From the NCBI RefSeq assembly GCF_006483445.1, contig NZ_PPPT01000097.1, positions 1 through 64,000 on the forward strand: a DNA stretch of 64,000 nt, written 5' to 3'. The DNA comes from Bradyrhizobium guangdongense (GTDB taxonomy: Bacteria; Pseudomonadota; Alphaproteobacteria; Rhizobiales; Xanthobacteraceae). How positions within the stretch are numbered: position 1 is the first letter of the stretch; every line of letters starts with the position of its first letter. A program made the translations under genes and the position numbers. Below the pieces are notes generated by a model. It saw only the letters and a list, made by a program, of their open reading frames with translations. It was not told the origin of the DNA and did no database searches. Shown piece by piece: positions 17,614 through 26,024 of the stretch.

Positions 17614-18644
17614 GACTTGCGACCTACGATGACGGAACCATCGACGGCAAGCTGGTCGTCGTTTCCAGGGATCTTCAGCGGGCGGTCGGTGCGCGCGCGA
17701 TCGCGCCGAATCTCCTGACGGCGCTCCGCTGCTGGCCATCGGTGGAGGCGCCATTGCGCCTTCTCGGCGAGCGGCTCGACCACGGCCGCGCCGAGGATGC
17801 CGTGCCGTTCGATCCAACTCGCTGCCTCGCGCCGCTGCCGCGCGCGCCGCAATGGTGCGATGGATCGGCATTTCTCAATCATGGGCGGCTGATGGATCTT
17901 GCCTTCGACAAGCCGCCGATTCCAGATTTCGACACGATCCCGGTGATGTACCAGGGAGCGAGTGACGATTTTCTTGGTCCGCATGCCGATGTGCCCTTTG
18001 TGACCGAGGTGGACGGGATCGATTTCGAGGGCGAGTTCGGGGTGATCGTCGACGAGGTGGCGATGACGACGCAGGCTGCGCAGTGCGGCAAGCACATCCG
18101 GCTCGTGGTGCAGATCAACGACTGGAGCCTGCGCACCATCGGCGCGCGCGAGGTGCGAACCGGATTTGGTTTCCTCCAGGCCAAACCCTCGACGAGTTTC
18201 GCGCCAATCGCCGTGACGCCAGACGAGCTCGGCGACGCCTGGCGTGACGAACGCGTCGACGTGCAGCTTGGCATCTGGCGCAACGGGGAACGGATCGGTG
18301 CGGCCTCGGGCCGCGAAATGGCGTTCAGCTTTGCGGATCTCATCGCCCATGCCGCGAAAACGCGCCGCCTCACAGCGGGGACGATCGTCGGATCGGGAAC
18401 CGTGTCGAACGCTGATCGCTCGGTGGGCTCGAGCTGCCTTGCGGAGTTACGAGCCATCGAAATGCTCGATCACGGCGCCGCCAGGACGCCTTTCCTGAAA
18501 TTCGGCGATCGCGTGTCCATGCAGGCGCGCTTCGCCGACGGGCGGGATGGACCTTTTGGTCGCATTGATCAGAAGGTCGTCCGGGCGGACGAGCGTCACG
18601 AGCCTGCGGCGCGCCCTCGCTCGTCCGATCGCGGCGGCATGTAA
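17610..18644 (+). CDS. Fumarylacetoacetate-hydrolase-family protein
   Basis: The 344-residue protein belongs to the FAH superfamily, whose members hydrolyse or isomerise beta-diketo and acylpyruvate products of ring cleavage with a Mg/Ca ion. The metal-binding part is seen as DFEGEFGVIVDEVA (residues about 141-154), followed by QINDWSLR and KPSTSFAPIAVTPDEL. The C-terminal half keeps LTAGTIVGSGTVSN. The start overlaps the cupin stop (ATGA at 17610), which fixes it; the longer frame from 17517 runs inside the cupin gene. It would act after the extradiol cleavage step. Confidence 0.88.
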   Translation: MRLATYDDGTIDGKLVVVSRDLQRAVGARAIAPNLLTALRCWPSVEAPLRLLGERLDHGRAEDAVPFDPTRCLAPLPRAPQWCDGSAFLNHGRLMDLAFDKPPIPDFDTIPVMYQGASDDFLGPHADVPFVTEVDGIDFEGEFGVIVDEVAMTTQAAQCGKHIRLVVQINDWSLRTIGAREVRTGFGFLQAKPSTSFAPIAVTPDELGDAWRDERVDVQLGIWRNGERIGAASGREMAFSFADLIAHAAKTRRLTAGTIVGSGTVSNADRSVGSSCLAELRAIEMLDHGAARTPFLKFGDRVSMQARFADGRDGPFGRIDQKVVRADERHEPAARPRSSDRGGM

Positions 18645-18648
18645 ATCG

Positions 18649-19587
18649 ATGCGGATTCTGGTCACCGGAGCCGCGGGATTCATCGGCAGCGCGTTGTTGA
18701 AGTCGCTGATCGGCGACCCCGCTACGCCCGAAATCGTCGCCGTCGACCTAGCCGAGCGGCCGGCCTGGGCTGCAGCAGGCAGCGTACGCTGGATTTGCGG
18801 TGGGATCGACGATAGTACCGTCCTGGATGCGATCTTTCGCGACGAATTCGATCTCGTGTTCCATCTCTCGAGTGTGCCGGGAGCGCTTGCCGAAAAAGAT
18901 CCGCGGCTCGGACGTCGCGTCAATCTCGACGCCTCGCTTGATCTTTTGGAGCGACTGGCGGCGACGTCTCGCTGCCCTCGCGTGGTCTATGCCAGCAGCA
19001 TCGCGGTCTACGGCCCGAACTCCGGCCCCGTCGGTTCACGAACGCCGCCGCGTCCTGCGATTACCTATGGTGCGCACAAGCGCATGGTCGAGATCGCCTT
19101 GGCCGACCACACCAGGCGGGATGAGATGTCCGGCATCTCGGTGCGGCTGCCCGGCATCGTGGCTCGCCCAGGACCGGCGACCGGATTCGGCTCCGCTTTC
19201 ATGAGTGAACTCCTGCACGCGCTCTCGGCCGGCGAGCCCTATTGCTGCCCGGTATCGCCGAGCGCCACGATGTGGTGGCTGTCCGTTGCCGCGGCGGTGA
19301 ACAACCTCAAGCACGCCGGCGCGATCGCCCATTGCGGTACCATTCAGGTTCCGGCGTTGCATCTCACGCTCGGAGAAGTCGTCGACGCGCTTGTTGAGGT
19401 CGGTGGAACGGTACGAACGTCACTCGTTCAGTATCGTCCGGATGAGCGCGTCGAGGCGACATTTGGCCGCTTTCCCGAACTGGACGTTGCCGAGGAGCGC
19501 GCGCTTGGCTTCACCGACGACGGCTCGGTCGCGACGTTGATCGGGAATGCACTCGCCCAGTCAAATCGGGCCTCCAGGGAAGAGTGA
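18649..19587 (+). CDS. NAD-dependent epimerase/dehydratase-family (SDR) enzyme, DenD-like
   Basis: The 312-residue extended SDR starts with the NAD motif RILVTGAAGFIGSAL (residues 2-16) and has the YGAHK active-site Tyr/Lys pair (about residue 137). The stretch GISVRLPGIVARPGPATGF followed by FMSELLHALSAGEPYCCPV is like that of D-erythronate dehydrogenase (DenD), which oxidises 3-hydroxy sugar acids. In this operon it could oxidise a hydroxylated aliphatic fragment released from the ring. It begins only 4 bases after the FAH gene and is the last gene of the operon, 315 bases before attR. Confidence 0.85.
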   Translation: MRILVTGAAGFIGSALLKSLIGDPATPEIVAVDLAERPAWAAAGSVRWICGGIDDSTVLDAIFRDEFDLVFHLSSVPGALAEKDPRLGRRVNLDASLDLLERLAATSRCPRVVYASSIAVYGPNSGPVGSRTPPRPAITYGAHKRMVEIALADHTRRDEMSGISVRLPGIVARPGPATGFGSAFMSELLHALSAGEPYCCPVSPSATMWWLSVAAAVNNLKHAGAIAHCGTIQVPALHLTLGEVVDALVEVGGTVRTSLVQYRPDERVEATFGRFPELDVAEERALGFTDDGSVATLIGNALAQSNRASREE

Positions 19588-20036
19588 CCGACATATAAGA
19601 GATGCCGCAGCGCAAGAGCGCCCTGAGCCGACGGAAGGCAAATTCGATTTTGGCCCGTGCTCAAATGGTCTCAAAGGTCGAAGTTCCTTTAGCGCGCGTT
19701 CGAAAAAATGCGATGGAAGCCCGGACCTCGAAGGCATCGATCTGCTATCAATGCGCGTCGGCAGAACGCTAATTGTTCAAAGCCGATCTTCGCCGGCGAG
19801 GCGCCTTGTTATTTGGAAGTGCCTGCTAAGCAATTGATATTACAAGAGGCGAATTCCGCGATTTTTTCCAAATGCGCAGTGAAATCATTGAATAATCAAA
19901 CTGATTTTGATTCCGCCATTCGGAGGTTCGATCCCTCCCGCCCCAGCCAGCGAGTCCTCCGCGCCTGTAAATTCGGATGAATTCGGCCTGGCTGTGGAGC
20001 TGATGACAGCTCTGCGACACATTCCTGCTGCACAGG
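19588..20036. other. Right end of the island and junction region
   Basis: No gene is supported in 19588-20036. The stretch is A+T-rich toward 19800-19900, as is common at integration junctions, and contains attR at 19903-19950. Open frames that read through the tRNA repeat are not believed. Confidence 0.6.
19903..19950 (+). repeat. attR: 48-bp tRNA-Gln 3'-end direct repeat, right copy
   Basis: It is identical over 48 bases to 9269-9316 and includes the anticodon loop, T arm, acceptor 3' strand and CCA. The tRNA 5' half is absent here (the preceding sequence is A+T-rich), so this copy is not a functional gene. Confidence 0.93.
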
Positions 20037-20327
20037 ATGTCGAGCCGCGCTGCCGCCCGTCGCCTGGCCACCCAACTCAACCTGACCTTGGACGACATCG
20101 CGATGCTTGCCGATGGCGCCGACCCGCGGTCTCAAATCGAGACAATGCTCCATGCCGTCGTCGACCGGGATCTGGCCAAGCTCGACCGGGTGGCCCTTGC
20201 AGCCAAGAGCGGGCGCGGCTTCGACGTCGCGCAGGCGACAGCCGACGACCAAAGGCCTTGTTGGGCTTATGCGCTGTTGGACGCCCAGGGCGTCACGGCC
20301 GTCGTGCGCGACGAGGATCGCAACTGA
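20037..20327 (+). CDS. Small hypothetical protein
   Basis: A 96-residue frame starts ATGTCGAGC just inside the junction. It is hydrophilic, with a helical N-terminal part (RRLATQLNLTLDDIAMLADG) and no motif that I recognise. The codon pattern is plausible for the genome, but the upstream ribosome site is weak and overlapping frames exist. It could be real, or a remnant of a longer decayed gene next to attR. Confidence 0.35.
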   Translation: MSSRAAARRLATQLNLTLDDIAMLADGADPRSQIETMLHAVVDRDLAKLDRVALAAKSGRGFDVAQATADDQRPCWAYALLDAQGVTAVVRDEDRN

Positions 20328-20530
20328 GATTTCTCGTTGCTGATGGGCGGGATCTACTTGCTCGGTGGCTATCTGCTTTGGAAGACGCTTTCATCCAGAA
20401 CTGACTCTCTGTAGGTCGGCCCTTCCATCTGACTCGGCCGGCAGTGCCGGCGCACGTCGAGGTGAGCCTGAAGCCTCCATTTTTGAGTCACGTCCCACCA
20501 ATTTTCTGATGCGCTGGCGGAGGCATCGAT

Positions 20531-20544
20531 ATGCGCTAGATCAA
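20531..20544 (+). promoter_or_regulatory. FixK/FNR-like box upstream of the universal stress protein gene (weak)
   Basis: The sequence ATGCGC-TAGA-TCAA differs from the Bradyrhizobium FixK2-type box TTGCGC-N4-TCAA only in the first base. Its end is 51 bases before the usp ATG, about the same distance as the box before the P1B ATPase gene. Confidence 0.4.
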
Positions 20545-20595
20545 CTCGCCGGGCCGTTCCGTGGGTACGTTGTTACATCCGTGGAGGGACCCCAG

Positions 20596-21432
20596 ATGGC
20601 CATCAAAGACGTCTTGCTCACTCTGACCAGCTATCCCGATCCGACGCCTGCATTGGTGGTCGATCGGGCCGTGTCGTTCGCCTCGCTTCTTGGCGCCCAT
20701 ATCGCGGCGATTTCTTGTGAAGTTCATGTGCAGGTTCCCGGCAGCTTCCTGGGCGGCGCGGGCCATCTCGGGTCAATCCTGGCAAGTGAGGCGCACAAGA
20801 GCAGAAGTAACGCACAGGATCTGCTGGCGACGTTTGAATCGACCGCTCAGAAGGCCGGCGTGCAGCGCGAGTCCGTTCTCGAGCGTTGCCTGACACACGA
20901 AGTGCCAGACCTTTTGGTGGAGTATGCGCGGCTGCGCGACCTCACCATCGTGCCGGTGCCGGAATCTTACGACCAATGGTACGCCGAAGCTGTCATCTTC
21001 GGGGCGGGGCGGCCGGCGCTGGTAGTTCCGGAAACTCCCCAGTCGAGGCCGTTCGAACTGAACAGGGTGCTCGTGGCATGGGATTTCAGCCGCGCCGCTG
21101 CGCGTGCGGTCTCAGACGCCATTCCCATCCTGGAGAAGGCGCGCGAAGTGCGTATTCTCACCGTGACCAACGAGAAAGCGATGCCGGGCCGGCGCTCGTC
21201 GTCCGAACTCGCCAAGAACCTGTCGCGGCACGGAATCGATGTGATCGTCGAGGAGGTGGATGCCGCTGGACGGGGCATTGGCGACGTCCTCGCGGCGCAG
21301 ATTGAGGCCTCCAGAGCCGATCTGCTTGTCATGGGCGCCTACGGCCATTCGCGGTTCCGTGAGTTCATATTGGGAGGCGCGACCCGGAGCATCCTGGCGA
21401 AGCCGCCGATTCCCGTGCTGCTTTCGCACTGA
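20596..21432 (+). CDS. Universal stress protein, tandem UspA domains
   Basis: The 278-residue protein has two Usp folds. The first (residues 3-150) is diverged; the second (about 158-278) keeps the ATP-binding signature in [23 protein letters not shown], equivalent to G-2x-G-9x-G-S/T. Such double-domain Usps in alphaproteobacteria are often induced by low oxygen, and a FixK-like box sits upstream. The start at 20596 has a GGAGGGAC ribosome site 7 bases before it; the frame is open back to 20365, but without a site. It precedes an ABC transporter trio by 32 bases and probably forms one operon with it. Cytoplasmic. Confidence 0.9.
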   Translation: MAIKDVLLTLTSYPDPTPALVVDRAVSFASLLGAHIAAISCEVHVQVPGSFLGGAGHLGSILASEAHKSRSNAQDLLATFESTAQKAGVQRESVLERCLTHEVPDLLVEYARLRDLTIVPVPESYDQWYAEAVIFGAGRPALVVPETPQSRPFELNRVLVAWDFSRAAARAVSDAIPILEKAREVRILTVTNEKAMPGRRSSSELAKNLSRHGIDVIVEEVDAAGRGIGDVLAAQIEASRADLLVMGAYGHSRFREFILGGATRSILAKPPIPVLLSH

Positions 21433-21464
21433 ATGGCGGCAGGCCGGGTCAGGCCGCAAGCGCA

Positions 21465-22226
21465 ATGTTTTATTCGGTTCCAATGACGATGGATGCCAAC
21501 CCACCGAACGAGGCTCGCGAGACAACTCCGGTGTTTCACGCCCGGGGACTTTCGAAGACCTACCGAATGGGAGAGGTCGATGTGCATGCGCTTCGCGACG
21601 TCGACCTCGACATCTTCGAAGGCGAGTTTGTGGTGCTGCTCGGGCCGTCCGGGTCGGGCAAGTCAACCCTGCTGAACATCCTGGGAGGCCTGGACAGCCC
21701 AACCTCGGGCGAAGCGCATTGGCGGGACCACAATTTGGTCGGCGCAACGGATGCGGAACTGACCCGCTACCGGCGCGAACATGTCGGTTTCGTCTTTCAG
21801 TTCTACAATCTGATCCCCAGCCTGACAGTTCTGGAGAACGTCGCCTTGGTCAACGAGATTGCGGATAACCCACTCGATCCGCTCGAGGTGCTCGCGCTCG
21901 TCGGGCTCGAAAAGCGGATCGATCACTTCCCCTCGCAACTGTCCGGCGGCGAGCAGCAGCGTGTCGCGGTCGCCCGAGCCATCGTCAAGTCGCCCGATGT
22001 CTTGTTGTGTGACGAGCCGACAGGGGCGTTGGATTACGAAACCGGAAAGGTGGTCCTGGCGGCGATCGCGCGGGCCAATGAACGTCTCGGCACCACCACG
22101 GTCATCATCACGCACAATAGCGCGATCGCGGGCATGGCGGATCGCGTGCTGCGGCTCGGTGGCGGTCGGATTGTCGGCGAGGAGCGAAATGCGCGCCGGC
22201 TCTCGGCGGACGAGGTGCACTGGTGA
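21465..22226 (+). CDS. ABC transporter ATP-binding protein (MacB/LolD type)
   Basis: The 253-residue ATPase has Walker [10 protein letters not shown], the signature [14 protein letters not shown], and Walker [13 protein letters not shown], with the [16 protein letters not shown] segment typical of the LolD/MacB/DevA branch. It powers the FtsX-type permease encoded next. The start may be 21465 or the ATG at 21483; neither has a strong ribosome site. The GTG of the permease overlaps its TGA (GTGA), so translation is coupled. Confidence 0.92.
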   Translation: MFYSVPMTMDANPPNEARETTPVFHARGLSKTYRMGEVDVHALRDVDLDIFEGEFVVLLGPSGSGKSTLLNILGGLDSPTSGEAHWRDHNLVGATDAELTRYRREHVGFVFQFYNLIPSLTVLENVALVNEIADNPLDPLEVLALVGLEKRIDHFPSQLSGGEQQRVAVARAIVKSPDVLLCDEPTGALDYETGKVVLAAIARANERLGTTTVIITHNSAIAGMADRVLRLGGGRIVGEERNARRLSADEVHW

Positions 22227-24583
22227 GCCTGCTGGATCGAAAATTGCTGCGCGACATCGGCGCTATGCGGGGGCAGGTGCTTACCATCTCCTTGCTGGTC
22301 GCCTCCGGCGTTGCCGTCTTCGTTGGCTCCGTCTCGACTTACTACTCGCTGAATTCCGCCGTGGAACACTTCTACGCGACTGCGCGATTCCCTCAGGTGT
22401 TTGTGACGCTCAAGCGCGCGCCACTGTCGATCGTTCCGCAGCTCAATGAGATTGCCGGCGTTGCCACTGTCGAGCCGCGCATCGTGCGCGAAGTCATCGT
22501 GGATTGGCCAGCCTCCTCGCAGCCGGTCTCGGCCCGCATGGTTTCGCTCAACCACGCTGGCGACGAACGGCTTTCCCGCCTGCATCTGCGCCGTGGCGCG
22601 GCACCCGAGTCCGGTTTCTCGAGGAGCGCGGCGGTCAATGAAGCGTTCGCAGAAGCCAACGGGGTCAATCCCGGCGGTGACGTCCGCGTGCTGCTGAACG
22701 GCAAGGCCGAGACATTCCATATTTCCGGGATCGGACTTTCGCCGGAGTATGTCTACGCCGTCAAGCCGGGCCTGCCCATTCCGGACGACAGGTTCTATGC
22801 CATTCTCTGGGTCGATCGTAGCGCGGCGGAAGCAGCCTTCGACATGAAGGCGGCCTTCAATGATGCCATCATCTCGCTGGCACCGGGTACCAACGCGAAG
22901 TCCGTGATTGACGAACTGGATCGTCTGCTCGAACCCTATGGATCGGTCGGTGCCGTCGAGCGGCGGGATCAGCCGTCCAACCGCTTTCTCGAAGATGAGT
23001 TGAACCAGCAGAAGGTGATGTCGACCACCATCCCGTTCATCTTCTTCGGCGTTGCGGCATTCCTGCTCAATAGCGCGCTGGGCAGGCTCGTGGCTGCTCA
23101 ACGCGAGCAAATCGCCGCGTTGAAAGCGCTTGGCTTTCCAACCACGGCTCTGATCCTCCACTACCTGAAGCTGATGCTCGTCATCGTGCTGATAGGATCA
23201 GTGCTGGGAATTGCGGCTGGCTGGGGATTTGGGAATGCAATGATCGGGAGTTATCAAGGGTTCTTTCGCCTGCCGGACCTGCCGTTTCGCCTCACGCCAT
23301 GGTCGGCAATGCTGGGTATTGCTATCAGTCTGACTGCGGCCTCGCTCGGCGTCCTGACCGCGTTGCGACAGGTCGTTCGACTTGCTCCGGCGGTCGCCAT
23401 GCGACCAGCGACCCCGCTGGGTTTTCGCCGCTCTTGGGTAGAAGCTTTCTTGCCACGCGGCACGGCGAGACGCCGATTGATGGTCCTGCGCAATACCGCA
23501 GGACGCCCGGTCCGTTCACTCATGACTGTGATCGGGGTCGCCTTTGCGGTCCCGATGATGGTGCTGGGGATATTTTGGCGCGATGCCATCCACGAGATGG
23601 TCGATCTGCAGTTCAACCTGGTGGAGCGCGGCAACACGACGGTGACGTTTCCACACCCCATGGATCGTTTGATCATTCGCGATCTGGCGCGCGAGCCTGG
23701 CGTTCTTGCCGCGGAAGGGCAGCGTATCGTGCCGGTGCGCCTTCGTGCGGGCCAGCGCAGCTATTTGACATCCGTGATCGGTCTGTCCGCCGGAGACGAG
23801 TTGCGCCGGCCGCACGATGCCAAGTTGCGACCCATCGCGGCCATGCCTGACGGAATTACCCTTACCCGGCGGCTTGCGGAACGGCTTGAGGTGAAGGCCG
23901 GCGACGTCATCGCGGTCGAGGCGATGGAGGGCCGCCGGCGAAAGCGCGATCTCCCAGTCAGCGCTATCGTCGACGAGTCGATCGGAATGGCATCCTACAT
24001 GGAGATCGAGACCCTGAACCGCTTCACCGACGAGGGGGCCGTGGTCTCGGCGGCGAGCTTGTATGTCGAGCCGACGGCGATGCCGGCGTTGGGCCGGAAG
24101 TTCAAGAACCTCCCGACCATCGAATCCGTGACGATGAAGGCGTATACGCTCTCCTCCTTCATGGAGAAGATTGCCGGTCTTGTTTTCGTAACTGCCGGCA
24201 TTCTTGCCGGCTTCGCCACAATCACCACGGTGGGCGTGGTCTACAACAGTGCCCGCGTCAGCTTGCAGGAGCGAGCATGGGAATTGGCCAGCCTCCGGGT
24301 GCTAGGCTTCACCCGCGGTGAGGTCGCGGGCATCCATTTCGGCGAATTCGCCATCGAGATCGCTTTGGGCATAGCGATCGGCCTGCCGCTCTCGCGTTTC
24401 GTAATCAATCTGATCGCAAGACTTCATTCCAACGAATCCTTTCAGATACCTGCGACAGTCGCACCGCAGACTTACCTCATCGCAGCTGGCGTCGTACTGG
24501 TCGCGGCTGCCGCCAGTGCGTACATCGTCAAAGGGCGTGTTGATCGGCTCGATCTGGTCGCGGCGCTCAAGACCAGGGAATGA
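22223..24583 (+). CDS. ABC transporter permease, FtsX-like, DevC/YknZ-type double-domain
   Basis: The 786-residue membrane protein starts with a GTG overlapping the ATPase stop. It has two copies of an FtsX module: a first TM helix (residues 14-36), a large periplasmic domain, three TM helices around 265-390, then a second set near 430-450 and 635-780. Conserved features include [18 protein letters not shown] and [18 protein letters not shown], coupling helices seen in this family. Such permeases work with an HlyD-like adaptor in efflux of lipids, peptides or toxins across the envelope. Here all three parts are adjacent. Confidence 0.9.
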   Translation: MSLLDRKLLRDIGAMRGQVLTISLLVASGVAVFVGSVSTYYSLNSAVEHFYATARFPQVFVTLKRAPLSIVPQLNEIAGVATVEPRIVREVIVDWPASSQPVSARMVSLNHAGDERLSRLHLRRGAAPESGFSRSAAVNEAFAEANGVNPGGDVRVLLNGKAETFHISGIGLSPEYVYAVKPGLPIPDDRFYAILWVDRSAAEAAFDMKAAFNDAIISLAPGTNAKSVIDELDRLLEPYGSVGAVERRDQPSNRFLEDELNQQKVMSTTIPFIFFGVAAFLLNSALGRLVAAQREQIAALKALGFPTTALILHYLKLMLVIVLIGSVLGIAAGWGFGNAMIGSYQGFFRLPDLPFRLTPWSAMLGIAISLTAASLGVLTALRQVVRLAPAVAMRPATPLGFRRSWVEAFLPRGTARRRLMVLRNTAGRPVRSLMTVIGVAFAVPMMVLGIFWRDAIHEMVDLQFNLVERGNTTVTFPHPMDRLIIRDLAREPGVLAAEGQRIVPVRLRAGQRSYLTSVIGLSAGDELRRPHDAKLRPIAAMPDGITLTRRLAERLEVKAGDVIAVEAMEGRRRKRDLPVSAIVDESIGMASYMEIETLNRFTDEGAVVSAASLYVEPTAMPALGRKFKNLPTIESVTMKAYTLSSFMEKIAGLVFVTAGILAGFATITTVGVVYNSARVSLQERAWELASLRVLGFTRGEVAGIHFGEFAIEIALGIAIGLPLSRFVINLIARLHSNESFQIPATVAPQTYLIAAGVVLVAAAASAYIVKGRVDRLDLVAALKTRE

Positions 24584-25785
24584 TCATGCGCATCACAGGC
24601 CGCCATATCGCGATCGCTGCCGGGCTTCTAGCCATTGCCGGGATCACGGCATGGCTCTTGATCCCGGCGCCGGTGGCGGTGGAGACTGCCGTGGTGACGA
24701 AGGGAAGGTTCGTAGCCAGCGTGGATGAGGATGGCAAAACCCGCGTGCGCCAGCGATACGTGGTAGCCACGCCGCTTGCGGGGCGGCTGAGCCGAATCCG
24801 CTTCAAGGTCGGCGATCAAGTCCAGGTCGACGACGCCGTCGCGACGATCACCCCATCACCGGCTCCGCTGATGGACCCCCGGACCCGCCGCGAAGTCGAG
24901 GAAAGGCTGGGAACGGCCGAAGCCAACCTGGATCGTGCCAAGGCAGTCGTCGAGCGTGCGCGGGCCCAAAGCGAGCAGGCCAACACTGATCTGACGCGGG
25001 CGCGGACTTTAGCCCAGCAAGGGGCCGCGACGACGCAGGCCCTTGAACGTGCAGAGCTTGCGGTGCGCCTTGCCGACCGCGATCTGCGTGCGGCGGAGTT
25101 TCAGCATCACGCCGCTGAGCATGAGATCAGCCAAATGCGCGCGCTGCTGGCGCGATACAGCAAGGAAGAGGGTGGGCAGCCGGAAAGCTGGAATGTCACA
25201 GCGCCGGTCGCAGGTGTGGTGCTCAAGGTGGCACAGGAAAGCGAGACGATCGTCCAGCCGGGCGCGCCGCTGTTGGACATTGGCGACGCCCGGGATCTCG
25301 AAGTCGTGGTCGACGTCCTGAGCACTGCTGCCGTCGAGGTCGAGCCCGGAGCCGATGTCACGATTGACCATTGGGGCGGGGAGGGGAAGCTGACGGGCCG
25401 CGTTCGTCGGGTTGAGCCGGCGGCTTTCACCAAGATCTCGACCCTCGGTGTCGAGGAGCAGAGAGTCAACGTTCTCGTCGATATCCTGTCGCCGCCAGAG
25501 CGCTGGGCGCGACTTGGCGATGCCTATCAGGTGGACGTGCAGATCACCGTCTTTGCGCGGGACGACGCGACCATAGTCCCTTCCGGCGCATTATTTCGTC
25601 ATGGGGAGGCATGGAACGTCTATGTCGCGAAGGACGGGCGGGCCGAAGTCCGTCAGATCGAGCTCTTGCGCCGGTCCGGCCGCTTTGCGGCGATCGCATC
25701 CGGTCTGACTCCAGGGGAAACGGTGATTGCCTATCCCAGCGACCGAGTTGCACCGGGTGCACGCGTCGCGCAACGATCGCGTTGA
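24580..25785 (+). CDS. HlyD/MacA-family periplasmic adaptor subunit
   Basis: The 401-residue protein has an N-terminal membrane anchor (IAIAAGLLAIAGITAWLLI), a lipoyl-like half (VVATPLAGRLSRIRFKVGDQV), a long coiled-coil hairpin (residues about 100-200, rich in A/E/R heptads), a second lipoyl half (VTAPVAGVVLKVAQESETIV), and a beta-barrel domain. It links the inner-membrane ABC permease to an outer-membrane factor; none is encoded here. The ATG overlaps the permease stop (ATGA). This closes the usp-ABC operon; a 239-base gap with a FixK/FNR box follows. Confidence 0.9.
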   Translation: MIMRITGRHIAIAAGLLAIAGITAWLLIPAPVAVETAVVTKGRFVASVDEDGKTRVRQRYVVATPLAGRLSRIRFKVGDQVQVDDAVATITPSPAPLMDPRTRREVEERLGTAEANLDRAKAVVERARAQSEQANTDLTRARTLAQQGAATTQALERAELAVRLADRDLRAAEFQHHAAEHEISQMRALLARYSKEEGGQPESWNVTAPVAGVVLKVAQESETIVQPGAPLLDIGDARDLEVVVDVLSTAAVEVEPGADVTIDHWGGEGKLTGRVRRVEPAAFTKISTLGVEEQRVNVLVDILSPPERWARLGDAYQVDVQITVFARDDATIVPSGALFRHGEAWNVYVAKDGRAEVRQIELLRRSGRFAAIASGLTPGETVIAYPSDRVAPGARVAQRSR

Positions 25786-25955
25786 GGTGATCCCAGGGGC
25801 TCTGGTCCATCATTCGCTCTAGCCGATGAATGTCCCTTCGCTTTTGGTTCGTCGCGTTCGGCTGACCTTCACCTGGCTCCGCCGTCAGAGCTGGCGAGCT
25901 ATCGGCCCAACGATCGGAAAGATCCTGATCTAGGTCATGTACGCCGTCTCGGCGG

Positions 25956-25969
25956 TTGATCTTGCTCAA
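25956..25969 (+). promoter_or_regulatory. FNR/FixK-type box upstream of the P1B-5 ATPase gene
   Basis: The site TTGA-TCTTGC-TCAA matches the FNR/FixK core TTGA-N6-TCAA exactly. It ends 55 bases before the ATG at 26025, a suitable place for a class II activated promoter. It lies in the 239-base spacer after the adaptor gene; nothing else is seen there. Confidence 0.65.
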
Positions 25970-26024
25970 GCTGCGAAGCCTCGCTTTGGAAGAGAGTGGG
26001 TCCACGTAGCCGTGGAACCAAACC

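Larger units (their letters stand above)
9269..19950. mobile_element. Genomic island in tRNA-Gln carrying an aromatic/flavonoid-type degradation cluster; no integrase seen
   Basis: The island is bounded by the 48-bp direct repeats 9269-9316 and 19903-19950, 10,634 bp apart. It contains one outer-membrane channel gene, a NodD-like LysR gene and a single rightward catabolic operon, and nothing else convincing. There is no recombinase, relaxase or transfer gene, so it is non-autonomous, mobilised in trans, or a remnant. Its left 690 bases are noncoding and A+T-richer than the neighbours. A decayed third copy of the tRNA end at 43417-43464 suggests that the segment 19951-43464 is a further, older insertion at the same site. 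Confidence 0.82.

Noticed and set aside
20343..20414. 23-residue open frame (MGGIYLLGGYLLWKTLSS...)
   Set aside because: It is hydrophobic and tempting as a small membrane peptide, but it has no clear ribosome site and lies in a probable junction remnant.
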